Numbered from the stretch's first letter, positions 7,156 to 15,098 are shown. The stretch: DNA of 15,368 nt from Bacillota bacterium (GCA_012797095.1 JAAZPS010000105.1:1-15368); one strand, 5' to 3'. Numbers and translations: made by a program. Notes: generated by a model from the letters alone, not told the origin.

Positions 7156-9792
7156 ATGCACAGCCGTGATATTCGCGCTACTTTTCTGGACTTTTTTACG
7201 GGCAAGGGGCATCTGGTGATGCCCAGTTTTCCACTGATTCCGCAGAACGACCCCTCGCTCCTGCTCATCGGGGCGGGGATGGCACCGCTGAAACCGTACT
7301 TTACCGGAGAGAGAAAGCCGCCGCATAGCCGCATCGCCACCTGCCAGAAATGCGTGCGCACACCCGATATCGAGCAGGTCGGCCATACCGGGCGCCATGC
7401 CACCTTTTTCGAGATGCTGGGTAACTTCTCCTTCGGCGATTATTTCAAGGAAGAGGCTATCGCCTGGTCCTGGGAGCTGGTGCACCAGATCTTCCGCCTG
7501 CCGCAGGAGAGGCTCTGGATCAGCGTCTACGAGGATGACGACGAGGCCTATCAGATCTGGCGGGAGCAAATCGGGATCCCGGCGGAGCGGATCGTGCGCC
7601 TGGGCAAGGATGATAATTTCTGGGAGATCGGCACCGGGCCCTGCGGCCCCTGCTCGGAGATCTACTACGACCTCGGCTCCGGACTGGGCTGCCGCGAGGA
7701 CTGTCTTCCGGGATGCGACTGCGATCGCTACCTGGAGATCTGGAACCTGGTCTTTACCCAGTTCAACCGCGAACCCGGCGGCGAGCTGACCCCGCTGAAG
7801 CAGAAAAATATCGACACCGGGGCCGGGCTGGAGCGGCTGGCCACGGCGCTGCAAGGGGTGGACTCGTTCTACGAGACAGACCTTTTCCGACCCCTCTGCG
7901 AACATTTTGCCGGTCTCGCCGGGGGGGCCGCCCCGGAGGGCCGGGACAAGATCGCTTTGCGCATCGTGGCCGAACATGCCCGGGGAGTCGCCTTCATGGT
8001 CGCCGACGGGGTCTTCCCGTCCAACGAGGGACGGGGCTACGTACTTCGCCGCCTGATCCGGCGGGCGGCCCGTTTCGGGCGGCTCCTGGGGCTGAAGGAC
8101 AACTTCCTTGCAGGAGCAGTGCCGCTGCTCGTGGAGATGCTGGGGGGGACCTATCCCGAGCTGAAGGAGCGCAGCGAGCTCATCACCGGGGTCGTGGAAA
8201 CCGAGGAGAGCCGTTTTCAGGAGACGCTTGCCGGGGGGCTCGAGATCCTGGAGCAGCATATTCAAACACTGTCCGAAAAAGGGGAGCGGGTTTTTCCCGG
8301 AGCGCTCGCCTTCAAGCTCTACGATACCTACGGTTTTCCCCTGGACCTTACCGCAGAGATTCTCGGGGAGCAGGGGATGACCGTGGACCGGGAGACCTTT
8401 GAAAGCCGTCTGGGCGAGCAGCGGCAGCGGGCCCGGGCGGCCCGCCCCACCGCCGGAGCCGCTGCGAACGGTGAAACCTATGCCCCGGCCGGCAACCTGG
8501 AGACTGTCTTTACCGGTTATGATCGCCTGGAGGACCAGGGGAAGATCAGGCTGCTGCTCGTCGACGGGGAGCCCCGGGAGCAAGCCGCAGAGGGCGATAC
8601 CGTGGAGCTGTTTCTGGACCGCACCCCCTTCTACGCCGAAGCCGGGGGGCAGCTTGGCGACAGCGGGATCATCGCCGCACCGGGGGGACAGGCATTGATC
8701 AGCAGAACCTTCTTCACGCCGGCAGGGCAGATCGTTCACCGGGGCACCGTCGAGAGCGGCATTCTCGAGCAGGATACTGCTGTTACCGCCCGGGTGGAAG
8801 GACTCCGCCGCCGCGGCGTCTGCCGCAGCCATACGGCGACCCACCTGCTTCATCAGGCTCTGAAGGATCTTCTGGGCGGCCATATCAGCCAGGCCGGCTC
8901 TTTGGTCAGTCCGGACCGGCTCCGCTTTGATTTCACCCATTTCAAGGCCCTTTCTGCCGAAGAGCGAAACCTTCTTGAAGAGGCGGTCAACCGGAAGATC
9001 CTCGAGAACCTGCCGGTAACCGTCGAGAAGATGACCCTGGCCCGGGCGCAGCAAGCGGGGGCGGTGGCCCTGTTTGACGAGAAATATGAAGAGGATGCGG
9101 TCAGGGTGATCAGCCTGGGCTCCTACAGCAAGGAGCTCTGCGGGGGGACGCATGTGCAGGCGACGGGGGAGATCGGGCTGATCACGGTGCTCCAGGAGGA
9201 GGGGATCGGCTCGGGGATGCGCCGGATCGAGGCGCTGACCGGTCTGGAGGCGCACCGCCGCAGAGCAGCGGAAAGGGCGCAGCTGCAGGAGCTGGCCCTG
9301 CTGGTGAAGGCGGCCCCGGAGCAGCTCCGGGACAAGGTCGAGGAGCTGCTGGCGGAGAACCGGAACCTGGACCGGACCGTCCGGAAGCTGAAAGACCGAC
9401 TCCACAGCTATACGGTCAAAGAGCTTCTCGCCGCCGCGGAGCAGGTTGAGGGGGCCGCCCTGCTCACCGCCTCCGTGAAGGCGGCAGATTTTGACGAGCT
9501 CCGCCGGTTGAGCGATCAGCTCAAGGGCAGCCTGCCTTCGGCAGTGCTGGTGCTGGGAGCGGTTCATCAGGGGAAGGTTCTGCTGGTGGCAGCGGTCAGC
9601 GAGGATCTGATCGAGCGCGGCCTGAGAGCGGATCGGCTCATCAAGGAGGCTGCCAAAAAGGTCGGCGGCGGCGGCGGCGGCCGGCCCGCCATGGCCCAGG
9701 CCGGCGGCAAGGATCCGGGGGCCCTGCCCGGGGCACTGCAGTCGGTCAGGGAGACGGTTCTCCGACAGCTTGCTGCCGGCGGCCGAAAGTGA
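7156..9792 (+). CDS. alaS: Alanyl-tRNA synthetase
   Basis: Charges tRNA-Ala with alanine and edits mischarged Ser/Gly. The 878-residue protein has the full domain order. The catalytic core comes first, with NDPSLLLIGAGMAPLKPYF, CQKCVRTPDIEQVGHTGRHATFF and the Cys-rich PGCDCDRYLEIWNLVFTQFN insertion. The tRNA-recognition and editing domains follow, with zinc ligands His559 and His563 (HTATH) and Cys662 and His666 (CGGTH). At the end is a DHHA1 C-Ala domain with a glycine run and GGRPAMAQAGG. Length and motifs are standard, so it looks functional. The start at ATG 7156 has a GAGGGGGT site 13 bases upstream, a little far. It opens a transcript with ireB, ruvX, a DUF1292 gene and mltG. Confidence 0.98.
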   Translation: MHSRDIRATFLDFFTGKGHLVMPSFPLIPQNDPSLLLIGAGMAPLKPYFTGERKPPHSRIATCQKCVRTPDIEQVGHTGRHATFFEMLGNFSFGDYFKEEAIAWSWELVHQIFRLPQERLWISVYEDDDEAYQIWREQIGIPAERIVRLGKDDNFWEIGTGPCGPCSEIYYDLGSGLGCREDCLPGCDCDRYLEIWNLVFTQFNREPGGELTPLKQKNIDTGAGLERLATALQGVDSFYETDLFRPLCEHFAGLAGGAAPEGRDKIALRIVAEHARGVAFMVADGVFPSNEGRGYVLRRLIRRAARFGRLLGLKDNFLAGAVPLLVEMLGGTYPELKERSELITGVVETEESRFQETLAGGLEILEQHIQTLSEKGERVFPGALAFKLYDTYGFPLDLTAEILGEQGMTVDRETFESRLGEQRQRARAARPTAGAAANGETYAPAGNLETVFTGYDRLEDQGKIRLLLVDGEPREQAAEGDTVELFLDRTPFYAEAGGQLGDSGIIAAPGGQALISRTFFTPAGQIVHRGTVESGILEQDTAVTARVEGLRRRGVCRSHTATHLLHQALKDLLGGHISQAGSLVSPDRLRFDFTHFKALSAEERNLLEEAVNRKILENLPVTVEKMTLARAQQAGAVALFDEKYEEDAVRVISLGSYSKELCGGTHVQATGEIGLITVLQEEGIGSGMRRIEALTGLEAHRRRAAERAQLQELALLVKAAPEQLRDKVEELLAENRNLDRTVRKLKDRLHSYTVKELLAAAEQVEGAALLTASVKAADFDELRRLSDQLKGSLPSAVLVLGAVHQGKVLLVAAVSEDLIERGLRADRLIKEAAKKVGGGGGGRPAMAQAGGKDPGALPGALQSVRETVLRQLAAGGRK

Positions 9793-9825
9793 AACATTAT
9801 AGAAATAAAAGTAGGGGGAGAAAAG

Positions 9826-10098
9826 ATGGATCAACCGCAGGATAAGACAGTTATGTTCCGGGTTGATGCGGAAGAGAGCGAAAACAAGGCTCAAAAGATC
9901 CTGCTGGCGGTTTACGGGGCCTTGAAGGAGAAAGGGTATAATCCATTAAATCAATTGGTAGGCTACCTCCTGTCGGGCGACCCGGCCTATATCACCAATC
10001 ATATGAACGCGCGCAGCCTGATCCGGCAGGTCGAGCGTGACGAGCTGCTCGAAGAGCTGGTTCGGAGCTACCTGGAGCGGGCCGATGAAAAGAAATAA
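9826..10098 (+). CDS. ireB: IreB family regulatory phosphoprotein (UPF0297)
   Basis: A small dimeric protein (90 residues) found next to alaS and ruvX in many Bacillota. In Enterococcus faecalis, IreB is phosphorylated by the PASTA kinase IreK and lowers cephalosporin resistance. Conserved landmarks here are VMFRV, GYNPLNQLVGYLLSGDPAYI and ERDELLEELVRSYL. The phosphosite region reads DKTVMFR with Thr8; it corresponds to Thr7 of the enterococcal protein, while a partner for enterococcal Thr4 is missing. The ribosome site AGGGGGAG lies 6 bases before ATG 9826. It is cotranscribed with alaS (33-base gap), and its stop codon abuts the start of ruvX. Confidence 0.92.
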   Translation: MDQPQDKTVMFRVDAEESENKAQKILLAVYGALKEKGYNPLNQLVGYLLSGDPAYITNHMNARSLIRQVERDELLEELVRSYLERADEKK

Positions 10099-10554
10099 TT
10101 GATCTCGAAGCAAAAATTGCGTATTCTTGGACTGGACCTGGGACAGAAGCGGATCGGGGCGGCCCTCTCCGATCCTTTGGGGATCACGGCACAGGGGCTG
10201 ACCGTGATCGACTACCGCAGTAGGGCGGAGGCCCTCGAACGGATCGCCCGGATCTGCCGGGAACACGGCGTTACCCGGATCGTTGTCGGGCTGCCGCTGC
10301 ACCTGAACGGCGGCCGGGGTGAGGCTGCCGCCGGAGTCGAGAGATTTGCCGCCGCTATCGGCGAGCATACCGGACTCCCGGTGGAGTTTGTCGACGAACG
10401 GCTGACCACCCGCGCAGCCGAGAGGACCCTCATTGGAGCCTCCGTGAAGCGGAAAGACCGTAAAAAGGTTCGCGACATGCTCGCAGCAGTGCTGATTCTG
10501 GAAACATTTCTGGACCGCAGTTCGCTTGACCGCGGTGGGACCGAGCCGCCGTAA
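10099..10554 (+). CDS. ruvX: Holliday junction resolvase-like RuvX (YqgF)
   Basis: A RNase H-fold nuclease of the YqgF family, linked to 16S rRNA 5' end processing and to transcription anti-termination; the older resolvase label is from fold similarity. In 151 residues the motifs are LGLDLGQKRIGAALSD near the N-terminus (first acidic residue), VVGLPLHLNG in the middle, and VDERLTTRAAE with the second acidic site. It starts at TTG 10099, directly after the ireB stop codon, so it is probably translated by reinitiation; no strong ribosome site is seen. The 15-residue C-terminal tail is poorly conserved. Confidence 0.93.
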   Translation: MISKQKLRILGLDLGQKRIGAALSDPLGITAQGLTVIDYRSRAEALERIARICREHGVTRIVVGLPLHLNGGRGEAAAGVERFAAAIGEHTGLPVEFVDERLTTRAAERTLIGASVKRKDRKKVRDMLAAVLILETFLDRSSLDRGGTEPP

Positions 10555-10580
10555 CATCAAAAAGGAGCGTGTACTCGCTG

Positions 10581-10916
10581 ATGGAGGATAATATTGCTAG
10601 TAGAAACAGCCTGGTGACCCTGACAGACGATTACGGGAACGAGCATGATTTTGCGATCATCGATCTGTTCGAAGTCGATGAAATACGCTATGCGATCATG
10701 CTGCCGGTTTTCGAGAGCGAGGAAGAGGGAGAAGAGCCCGAAGTGGACTTTGAAGAAGACGCCTATATCTTTCGTGTTGAAACCGATGAACAGGTCGGCG
10801 AAGAGCTCTTTTTTGAGGTCGAGGATGAGAAGGAATGGGAAAAGGTGGCCGTGGCCTGGGAAAGCCGGCTGAAGACCATGGACGAGGAAGAGACTGACGA
10901 GGACGACTACTTTTAA
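10581..10916 (+). CDS. DUF1292 (YrzB-like) acidic protein
   Basis: A 111-residue, strongly acidic protein. The N-terminal half (VTLTDDYGNEHDFAIIDLFEVD) and the YAIMLP motif fit DUF1292/YrzB. The rest is rich in Glu and Asp and ends in DEEETDEDDYF. Its position between ruvX and mltG matches the usual Bacillota order. I chose ATG 10581, which lies 13 bases after AAAGGAG (10561-10567); GTG 10569 would sit only one base from that site. No function is established for the family. Confidence 0.85.
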   Translation: MEDNIASRNSLVTLTDDYGNEHDFAIIDLFEVDEIRYAIMLPVFESEEEGEEPEVDFEEDAYIFRVETDEQVGEELFFEVEDEKEWEKVAVAWESRLKTMDEEETDEDDYF

Positions 10917-10958
10917 CCGCGGTTGATCGAACAAGAGTTTACGGGGGGGGGTGCTGTC

Positions 10959-12014
10959 GTGACAACAAAACGGTGGCTTGTACTTACCGGAGCGATCCTC
11001 ATTTTCCTGATCCTCTGCCTCGGCGGGGCTGCCGCGGGAATCGATTATCTGCTCCGTCCCGTCGATACGGCGGCCGCAGGCGAAACCCTCAGTATCGAGA
11101 TCGAGCCGGGAGCAGCGGCTGCCCAGATCGCCGCCGACCTCGCCGAAAAGGGATTGATTCACAACGCACTGCTCTTTCAGCTCTATGCCCGCCGCCACGG
11201 GCTGGATCAAAAATTCATGGCCGGGACGTACGAGCTGAAACCGTCGATGAGCCTGGCGGAGATCGCCGCCAAGATCGCCTCCGGAGAGGTGGAGCATGAA
11301 ACCTCCTGGTTTACCGTCCCCGAGGGCTATACCATCGAGCAGATCGCCGGACGCCTGGCTGCGGCCGGGGTGGTCGACCGGCAGCTTTTCCTGGAGCAGG
11401 CGGCGCACCCACCGGCGAAGCTGTTGAATCAATTTTCATTTCTGAAGGAAGCGGCCAAAACGCCGCAGCTGAAGTATCTCCTCGAGGGTTACCTTTTTCC
11501 GGACACCTACGAACTGGCCGCCGGGATCTCCGAGGAAGAGATCATCACCCTGATGCTCCGCCGCTTCGCTGCCATTTTCAATGAAACCCGGCAGCAGCGC
11601 TGTGCCGAGCTGGGCTTAACCCTGCATGAAGTGCTCACCCTGGCCTCCATCGTTGAGGGTGAAACCAGGGTGGAGCACGAACGGGAGCGGATTGCCGGGG
11701 TCTTTCACAATCGCCTGGAGAGAAACTGGCTTCTGGGATCATGCGCCACGGTTCAGTATATCATCCCGGAGCGGAAAGAAAACCTGACCATCGCCGACAC
11801 CCAGACCCCCTCACCCTACAACACCTACCTCCATCCGGGGCTGCCGCCTGGGCCGGTCGGCGCGCCGGGAGAGGCTTCCATCCAGGCGTCACTCTACCCC
11901 GAAACAACCGACTATCTCTTCTTTGTCTCCAAAGGTGACGGCACCGGCGAGCATTATTTCAGCCGGACCAATGCGGAGCATGAAAGCTACAAAAAAATAG
12001 TTGGTTCAAAATAA
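10959..12014 (+). CDS. mltG: Endolytic murein transglycosylase MltG
   Basis: Cuts nascent glycan strands within the membrane-anchored peptidoglycan and so sets strand length. In 351 residues there is one membrane anchor at about 5-30, a small LysM-like region near 40-90, and the YceG catalytic domain. The catalytic glutamate is Glu233 in ASIVEGET, followed by GVFHNRL, DTQTPSPYNTY and GLPPGPVGAPGEASI. Start GTG 10959 follows a run of nine G (10942-10950); TTG 10923 would add 12 residues with no membrane-anchor benefit and no ribosome site. It ends the alaS operon. Confidence 0.95.
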   Translation: MTTKRWLVLTGAILIFLILCLGGAAAGIDYLLRPVDTAAAGETLSIEIEPGAAAAQIAADLAEKGLIHNALLFQLYARRHGLDQKFMAGTYELKPSMSLAEIAAKIASGEVEHETSWFTVPEGYTIEQIAGRLAAAGVVDRQLFLEQAAHPPAKLLNQFSFLKEAAKTPQLKYLLEGYLFPDTYELAAGISEEEIITLMLRRFAAIFNETRQQRCAELGLTLHEVLTLASIVEGETRVEHERERIAGVFHNRLERNWLLGSCATVQYIIPERKENLTIADTQTPSPYNTYLHPGLPPGPVGAPGEASIQASLYPETTDYLFFVSKGDGTGEHYFSRTNAEHESYKKIVGSK

Positions 12015-12026
12015 AAATATTTTGAA
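12005..12026 (+). other. AT-rich inverted repeat at mltG stop
   Basis: TTCAAAATA (12005-12013) and TATTTTGAA (12018-12026) are perfect 9-bp complements around a 4-A loop, and overlap the mltG stop codon. It lacks the GC core and T-run of an intrinsic terminator, so end of transcription here is uncertain. Confidence 0.4.
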
Positions 12027-12083
12027 AACAAGCAGGAGAATTGATCCCGCCGTCGAATAAGTAAATCAGCAAGTAAAATATGG

Positions 12084-12186
12084 TTACCTGACCGACAAGG
12101 GCAAACCTGCCGAAAGGCAGGGACGCAAAGCCACGAGTCTAACGTTTAATCATAAACTATGACTGCCGGGCTACCGAAACAGGTAA
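12084..12186 (+). promoter_or_regulatory. Cyclic di-GMP class I (GEMM-I) riboswitch aptamer
   Basis: P1 pairs TTACCTG (12084-12090) with CAGGTAA (12180-12186). P2 is CCTGCC-GAAA-GGCAGG (12106-12121), a GNRA tetraloop hairpin. The conserved GACGCAAAGCC block follows directly. P3 has AGTC / GACT (12136-12139 and 12161-12164) and GTTT / AAAC (12144-12147 and 12154-12157). Between them CTAAC and TATG resemble the 11-base GAAA tetraloop receptor that L2 docks into in this class. The block ends with GGGCTACCG, matching the class I consensus. A loose -10 (TAAAAT, 12074-12079) would start transcription at the aptamer edge. Confidence 0.93.
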
Positions 12187-12199
12187 ATTTTATATTCAA

Positions 12200-12236
12200 C
12201 CCTTGTTGGTCCCTCTAAAAAAGGAGGGACTTTCTT
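12200..12236 (+). promoter_or_regulatory. Riboswitch expression platform hiding the ribosome site
   Basis: GTCCCTC (12209-12215) pairs with GAGGGAC (12224-12230) around an A-rich loop. The right arm contains most of the Shine-Dalgarno AAGGAGG (12221-12227), nine bases before ATG 12237. The left arm is also part of CCCTTGTTGGTC (12200-12211), which can pair with 12090-12101 inside the aptamer: 12 pairs including one G-U. The two structures exclude each other. The T-run after the hairpin is only three bases plus two, so translational rather than transcriptional control is more likely. Confidence 0.75.
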
Positions 12237-13280
12237 ATGGCCGCAAGACAGATTCTCCAGTCAATCTTTCTTCTAGCCGCGGTATTCTTCCTCTCCATCT
12301 TACCTTCAACGGAACAGGCCCGGACACTGCCGCAAGCGGTAGACGGGCAGCCTCCTGCAGAGAGCGCTCCGCTGCCGCAGCAACCAGCCCTTGCGGCCGC
12401 TCCCGACCAGGCCGATGATCCGGGAGAAAATTCACTGCCTGAACCGGCTCCGGAAGCAAAAGGTGAAACAGCCCTTGCTGAAAAGGAACCGGCAGCGCTG
12501 GAGGCGGATAGCCGGCCGGCTGCCGCGAAGAAGGGGGCTTCGGAAACGGCCAAGAAGGACGTTCCACCGGCGGCAAAAGCCCCTGCCCTGAAAACGGACA
12601 GCTCGCCGGCCCCGGCCCCGGCGCCCAAAGCGCTCGCCTACCGCTGGGGTTCGCCCCACCAGATCACCTTCAGGACCGAGGTGAGGCTGACCAACAGCGG
12701 CAGCGAGACGGCAGAGCATCTTTGGGTCGACCTGCCTTTGCTCGAGAACAGATCACCCTACCAGACCAACAGTGCACCAAAAACCAATTATGCCATTGAT
12801 TCAAGCAAAGGCAGGATGGCCTCTTTCTACCTGGACACCCTGGCCCCGGGGGAGACGAAAAAGGTCACCGTCGATTACCGGGTGACCCTGCGGCCCGTCT
12901 CGCTGGTCTCGACAAACGAGGTTGTCGAAAAGGCCCGCCAGGCGTACCAGCAGCACGCCGGCAGCGGCAACTGCCGCACCCTGGCCGACAGATTCGTCGG
13001 ACGCTGCCGCGAGCTCGGGGTCACCGCCAGGGTGGTCAACGGCTTCACCCGGATCCAGCGCGCCACCCTGGCAACGGGAGCGCTGAAAGGCTGCCGGCAC
13101 AGCTGGGCGGAATTCTATCTCGACGAGCTCGGCTGGGTGCCCGTGGATCTGACCTTCGGTTACTTTGCCGATTTACCCTACGCCTCGCATCTGGTCGAAT
13201 GTTATGACGACCAGGCGGTGCATATCAACTTCCTGGGGGGAAAGGTGGAAGCTGTCTGGGATAACCAGATCCTACCTTGA
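12237..13280 (+). CDS. Secreted transglutaminase-like (thiol enzyme) protein
   Basis: A 347-residue exported protein. A signal peptide occupies about residues 1-27 (hydrophobic core LLAAVFFLSIL). An Ala/Pro/Lys/Glu-rich disordered spacer spans about 28-130. A beta-rich domain (about 135-225) is followed by a transglutaminase core. The catalytic triad is complete: Cys246 in GNCRTLAD, His288 in RHSWAEF and Asp304 in VPVDLTFG, with normal spacing. Such domains act as proteases, peptidases or cross-linking enzymes; which one cannot be decided here. The spacer could thread the cell wall, which suggests action at or near the surface. Its ATG lies nine bases after a strong AAGGAGG that is folded into the riboswitch platform, so expression should follow c-di-GMP. 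Confidence 0.9.
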   Translation: MAARQILQSIFLLAAVFFLSILPSTEQARTLPQAVDGQPPAESAPLPQQPALAAAPDQADDPGENSLPEPAPEAKGETALAEKEPAALEADSRPAAAKKGASETAKKDVPPAAKAPALKTDSSPAPAPAPKALAYRWGSPHQITFRTEVRLTNSGSETAEHLWVDLPLLENRSPYQTNSAPKTNYAIDSSKGRMASFYLDTLAPGETKKVTVDYRVTLRPVSLVSTNEVVEKARQAYQQHAGSGNCRTLADRFVGRCRELGVTARVVNGFTRIQRATLATGALKGCRHSWAEFYLDELGWVPVDLTFGYFADLPYASHLVECYDDQAVHINFLGGKVEAVWDNQILP

Positions 13281-13299
13281 AAGAGAGCAGATGTATAAA

Positions 13300-13335
13300 A
13301 AAGCCCCCCGGTGGCACGCTTAACCGGGGGGCTTT
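13300..13335. terminator. GC-rich hairpin, possible bidirectional terminator
   Basis: A perfect 13-bp stem (AAAGCCCCCCGGT at 13300-13312 with its complement at 13323-13335) and a 10-base loop. On the + strand only three T follow; on the - strand the T-run is longer. The G-run of the right arm is also the only Shine-Dalgarno-like site for the next gene, four bases away. Confidence 0.7.
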
Positions 13336-13338
13336 CAC

Positions 13339-14973
13339 GTGAGCCTGCAGGGCTGCAAACGTAGAGAACTGTGGTTGCTGGTGATCCTGAGCTGCTGCTT
13401 TATCCTTCTGGAGGGGAGGCTGCTCTACCTGCAGGTATGGCGGAGCGCCGCGCTCACCCGCGGGGCGGTAGAGCAGCGTTTTCAATCTGTCGCCCTCTCC
13501 GACGGCCGCGGCGATATCCGTGATCGCCACGGCCTCTCCCTCCTCGACAGCAGGGACAGCCTCAGCCTGCTGGTATTCCCAACCCTGTACCGCGGCCGGG
13601 AAAGCGAGATCATCGGCGCCCTTTCCTCGCTGTCCGGGATCGAGCAGATCACTGCACCGCCTTATGGGAGCCGCCCCTTCTGGATCGGAAGGGGGCTGAG
13701 CGAAAGGGAGGCGGAGCTGGCTTCATCCTTTCCGGGGCTGCTCGCCGCTGATCGCAGCGTGCGCTACGGTCCGGGACTGCTGGCTGCGCACCTGATCGGC
13801 TATATCAAGGAGAGTGAGGGAACCGGTGCCGGGGGACTCGAGCGCTCCCTGGACAAAACCCTTTCCCCGGGGCGGCAGAAAGCGATCGGCGCGGTTGTTG
13901 ACGGGCATTTGCGGCTCATTCCCGGGCTGGGGTACCGCGAAAGAAAGGCCGCCTCAACGGCAAAAAATGTGCTGCTGACCCTGGATCGAGAACTGCAGAG
14001 TGCAATTGAAGGGATCATGGAGCGGCGGATTCGCAGCGGAGCGGTGGTTGTGCTCGACCCCTCCAGCGGCGAAATCCTGGCCCTGGCCAGCCGCCCCGGA
14101 TTTCATCCCTCCGCCCTGGCCGCCTACCTGAACAGCAGCAGTGAAGCGCTGCTCAATCACGCCCTCTGTGCCTATCAACCAGGCTCACTCTTCAAAACCG
14201 TTGTCGCCGCGGCCGCCCTGGAGGAGGGGTTGACCGGCCTGTTTCAGACCTTTCACTGTCCCGGGGGGATCACCGTTGATGGCCTCTACTTCCCCTGCTC
14301 CAACCTGCACCGCAAGGAAGAGATCTCCTTTGTCGAAGCCTTCGCCTACTCCTGCAACAGCGTCTTTATCGAGCTGGCCCTGAAGCTTGCTCCCGGCAAA
14401 CTGACCGAATACGCCCACCGGTTCGGCCTGGGTGAAAGCAGCGGCCTGCCGCTCTGGGAGCAGGGCGGCTCTATCCCTTTGCCCGACGAGCTGACCGTAC
14501 CCCGAGCCCGGGCCAACACCGCTCTCGGTCAGGGCAAGGTCATGGTCACACCGCTCCAGGCCGCCGCAGCCATGGCCGCGCTGGCCAACGGGGGAAGCCG
14601 GGTTTATCCCCGCCTGCTCCTGGCATTGACCGATGGGCAGGAACAGGAAACGGCCCGATTCCGGGAACGGCGGGGCGAGCGCATTCTCCGCCCGGAGACG
14701 GTGAACAAGCTCAAATATCTGATGCATGAGGTGATCGCCCAGGGAACGGCCCGGGCGTCCGCTACCACAACACTGCCGGCGGCAGCGAAAACAGGCACTG
14801 CCGAGAGCGGCCGCTTCGTTAACGGCAAAGAGAAGCTTAACTACTGGATCGCCGGCTTCTATCCCCTCGAAGGGGCCCGGGCAGCAGTCGCAGTCTTCGC
14901 CGACGACCTCCGGGAAGGCACCGTCCAGCAAGTCTTCGGCGAGATCATCTCCTACCTCGAAGCCCACCCCTGA
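13339..14973 (+). CDS. Class B penicillin-binding protein (peptidoglycan transpeptidase)
   Basis: Cross-links peptidoglycan at the outer membrane face. The 544-residue protein has an N-terminal membrane anchor (about 11-28) after a basic CKRRE, a pedestal domain with GDIRDRHG, and the transpeptidase domain. Active-site motifs are all present: Ser283-x-x-Lys286 (SLFK), Ser338-Cys-Asn340 (SCN) and Lys484-Thr-Gly (KTGTAE). It is at the short end for FtsI/PBP2-type proteins and has no PASTA repeats, so I do not assign ftsI or spoVD. GTG 13339 keeps basic residues before the anchor; the only ribosome-like site is the G-run at 13326-13331, within the 13-bp hairpin. GTG 13381 is an alternative that would cut the anchor. 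Confidence 0.93.
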   Translation: MSLQGCKRRELWLLVILSCCFILLEGRLLYLQVWRSAALTRGAVEQRFQSVALSDGRGDIRDRHGLSLLDSRDSLSLLVFPTLYRGRESEIIGALSSLSGIEQITAPPYGSRPFWIGRGLSEREAELASSFPGLLAADRSVRYGPGLLAAHLIGYIKESEGTGAGGLERSLDKTLSPGRQKAIGAVVDGHLRLIPGLGYRERKAASTAKNVLLTLDRELQSAIEGIMERRIRSGAVVVLDPSSGEILALASRPGFHPSALAAYLNSSSEALLNHALCAYQPGSLFKTVVAAAALEEGLTGLFQTFHCPGGITVDGLYFPCSNLHRKEEISFVEAFAYSCNSVFIELALKLAPGKLTEYAHRFGLGESSGLPLWEQGGSIPLPDELTVPRARANTALGQGKVMVTPLQAAAAMAALANGGSRVYPRLLLALTDGQEQETARFRERRGERILRPETVNKLKYLMHEVIAQGTARASATTTLPAAAKTGTAESGRFVNGKEKLNYWIAGFYPLEGARAAVAVFADDLREGTVQQVFGEIISYLEAHP

Positions 14974-15065
14974 CCGCAGCTTTACCGTCCTCTCGAGCCC
15001 TCTATCGACCTGAGCCACCATCTTGTCATCCTGCGTCACCCTTCTGCGATCCTGAGCTACTTTCC

Positions 15066-15092
15066 TGTCATCCTGAGCGCAGCGAAGGATCT
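15066..15092 (+). repeat. Short palindromic dispersed repeat, copy 2 (inverted)
   Basis: ATCCT-GA-GC-loop-GC-GA-AGGAT hairpin, the opposite orientation to the copies at 6 and 15249. The inner stem is two pairs here and four (GGGC/GCCC) in the others, while the outer stem and the facing GA steps are kept. Two worn TCATCCTG or GATCCTGAG pieces lie just upstream at 15025-15058. Confidence 0.7.
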
Positions 15093-15098
15093 CGTTTT

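Noticed and set aside
7081..9894. Long open frame on the - strand opposite alaS
   Set aside because: It is the mirror of the alaS reading frame in GC-rich sequence; the translation has no family features and alaS is certain.
12209..12236. Intrinsic transcription terminator after the riboswitch
   Set aside because: Stem of 7 bp with a broken, short T-run; overlap with the Shine-Dalgarno fits translational control better.
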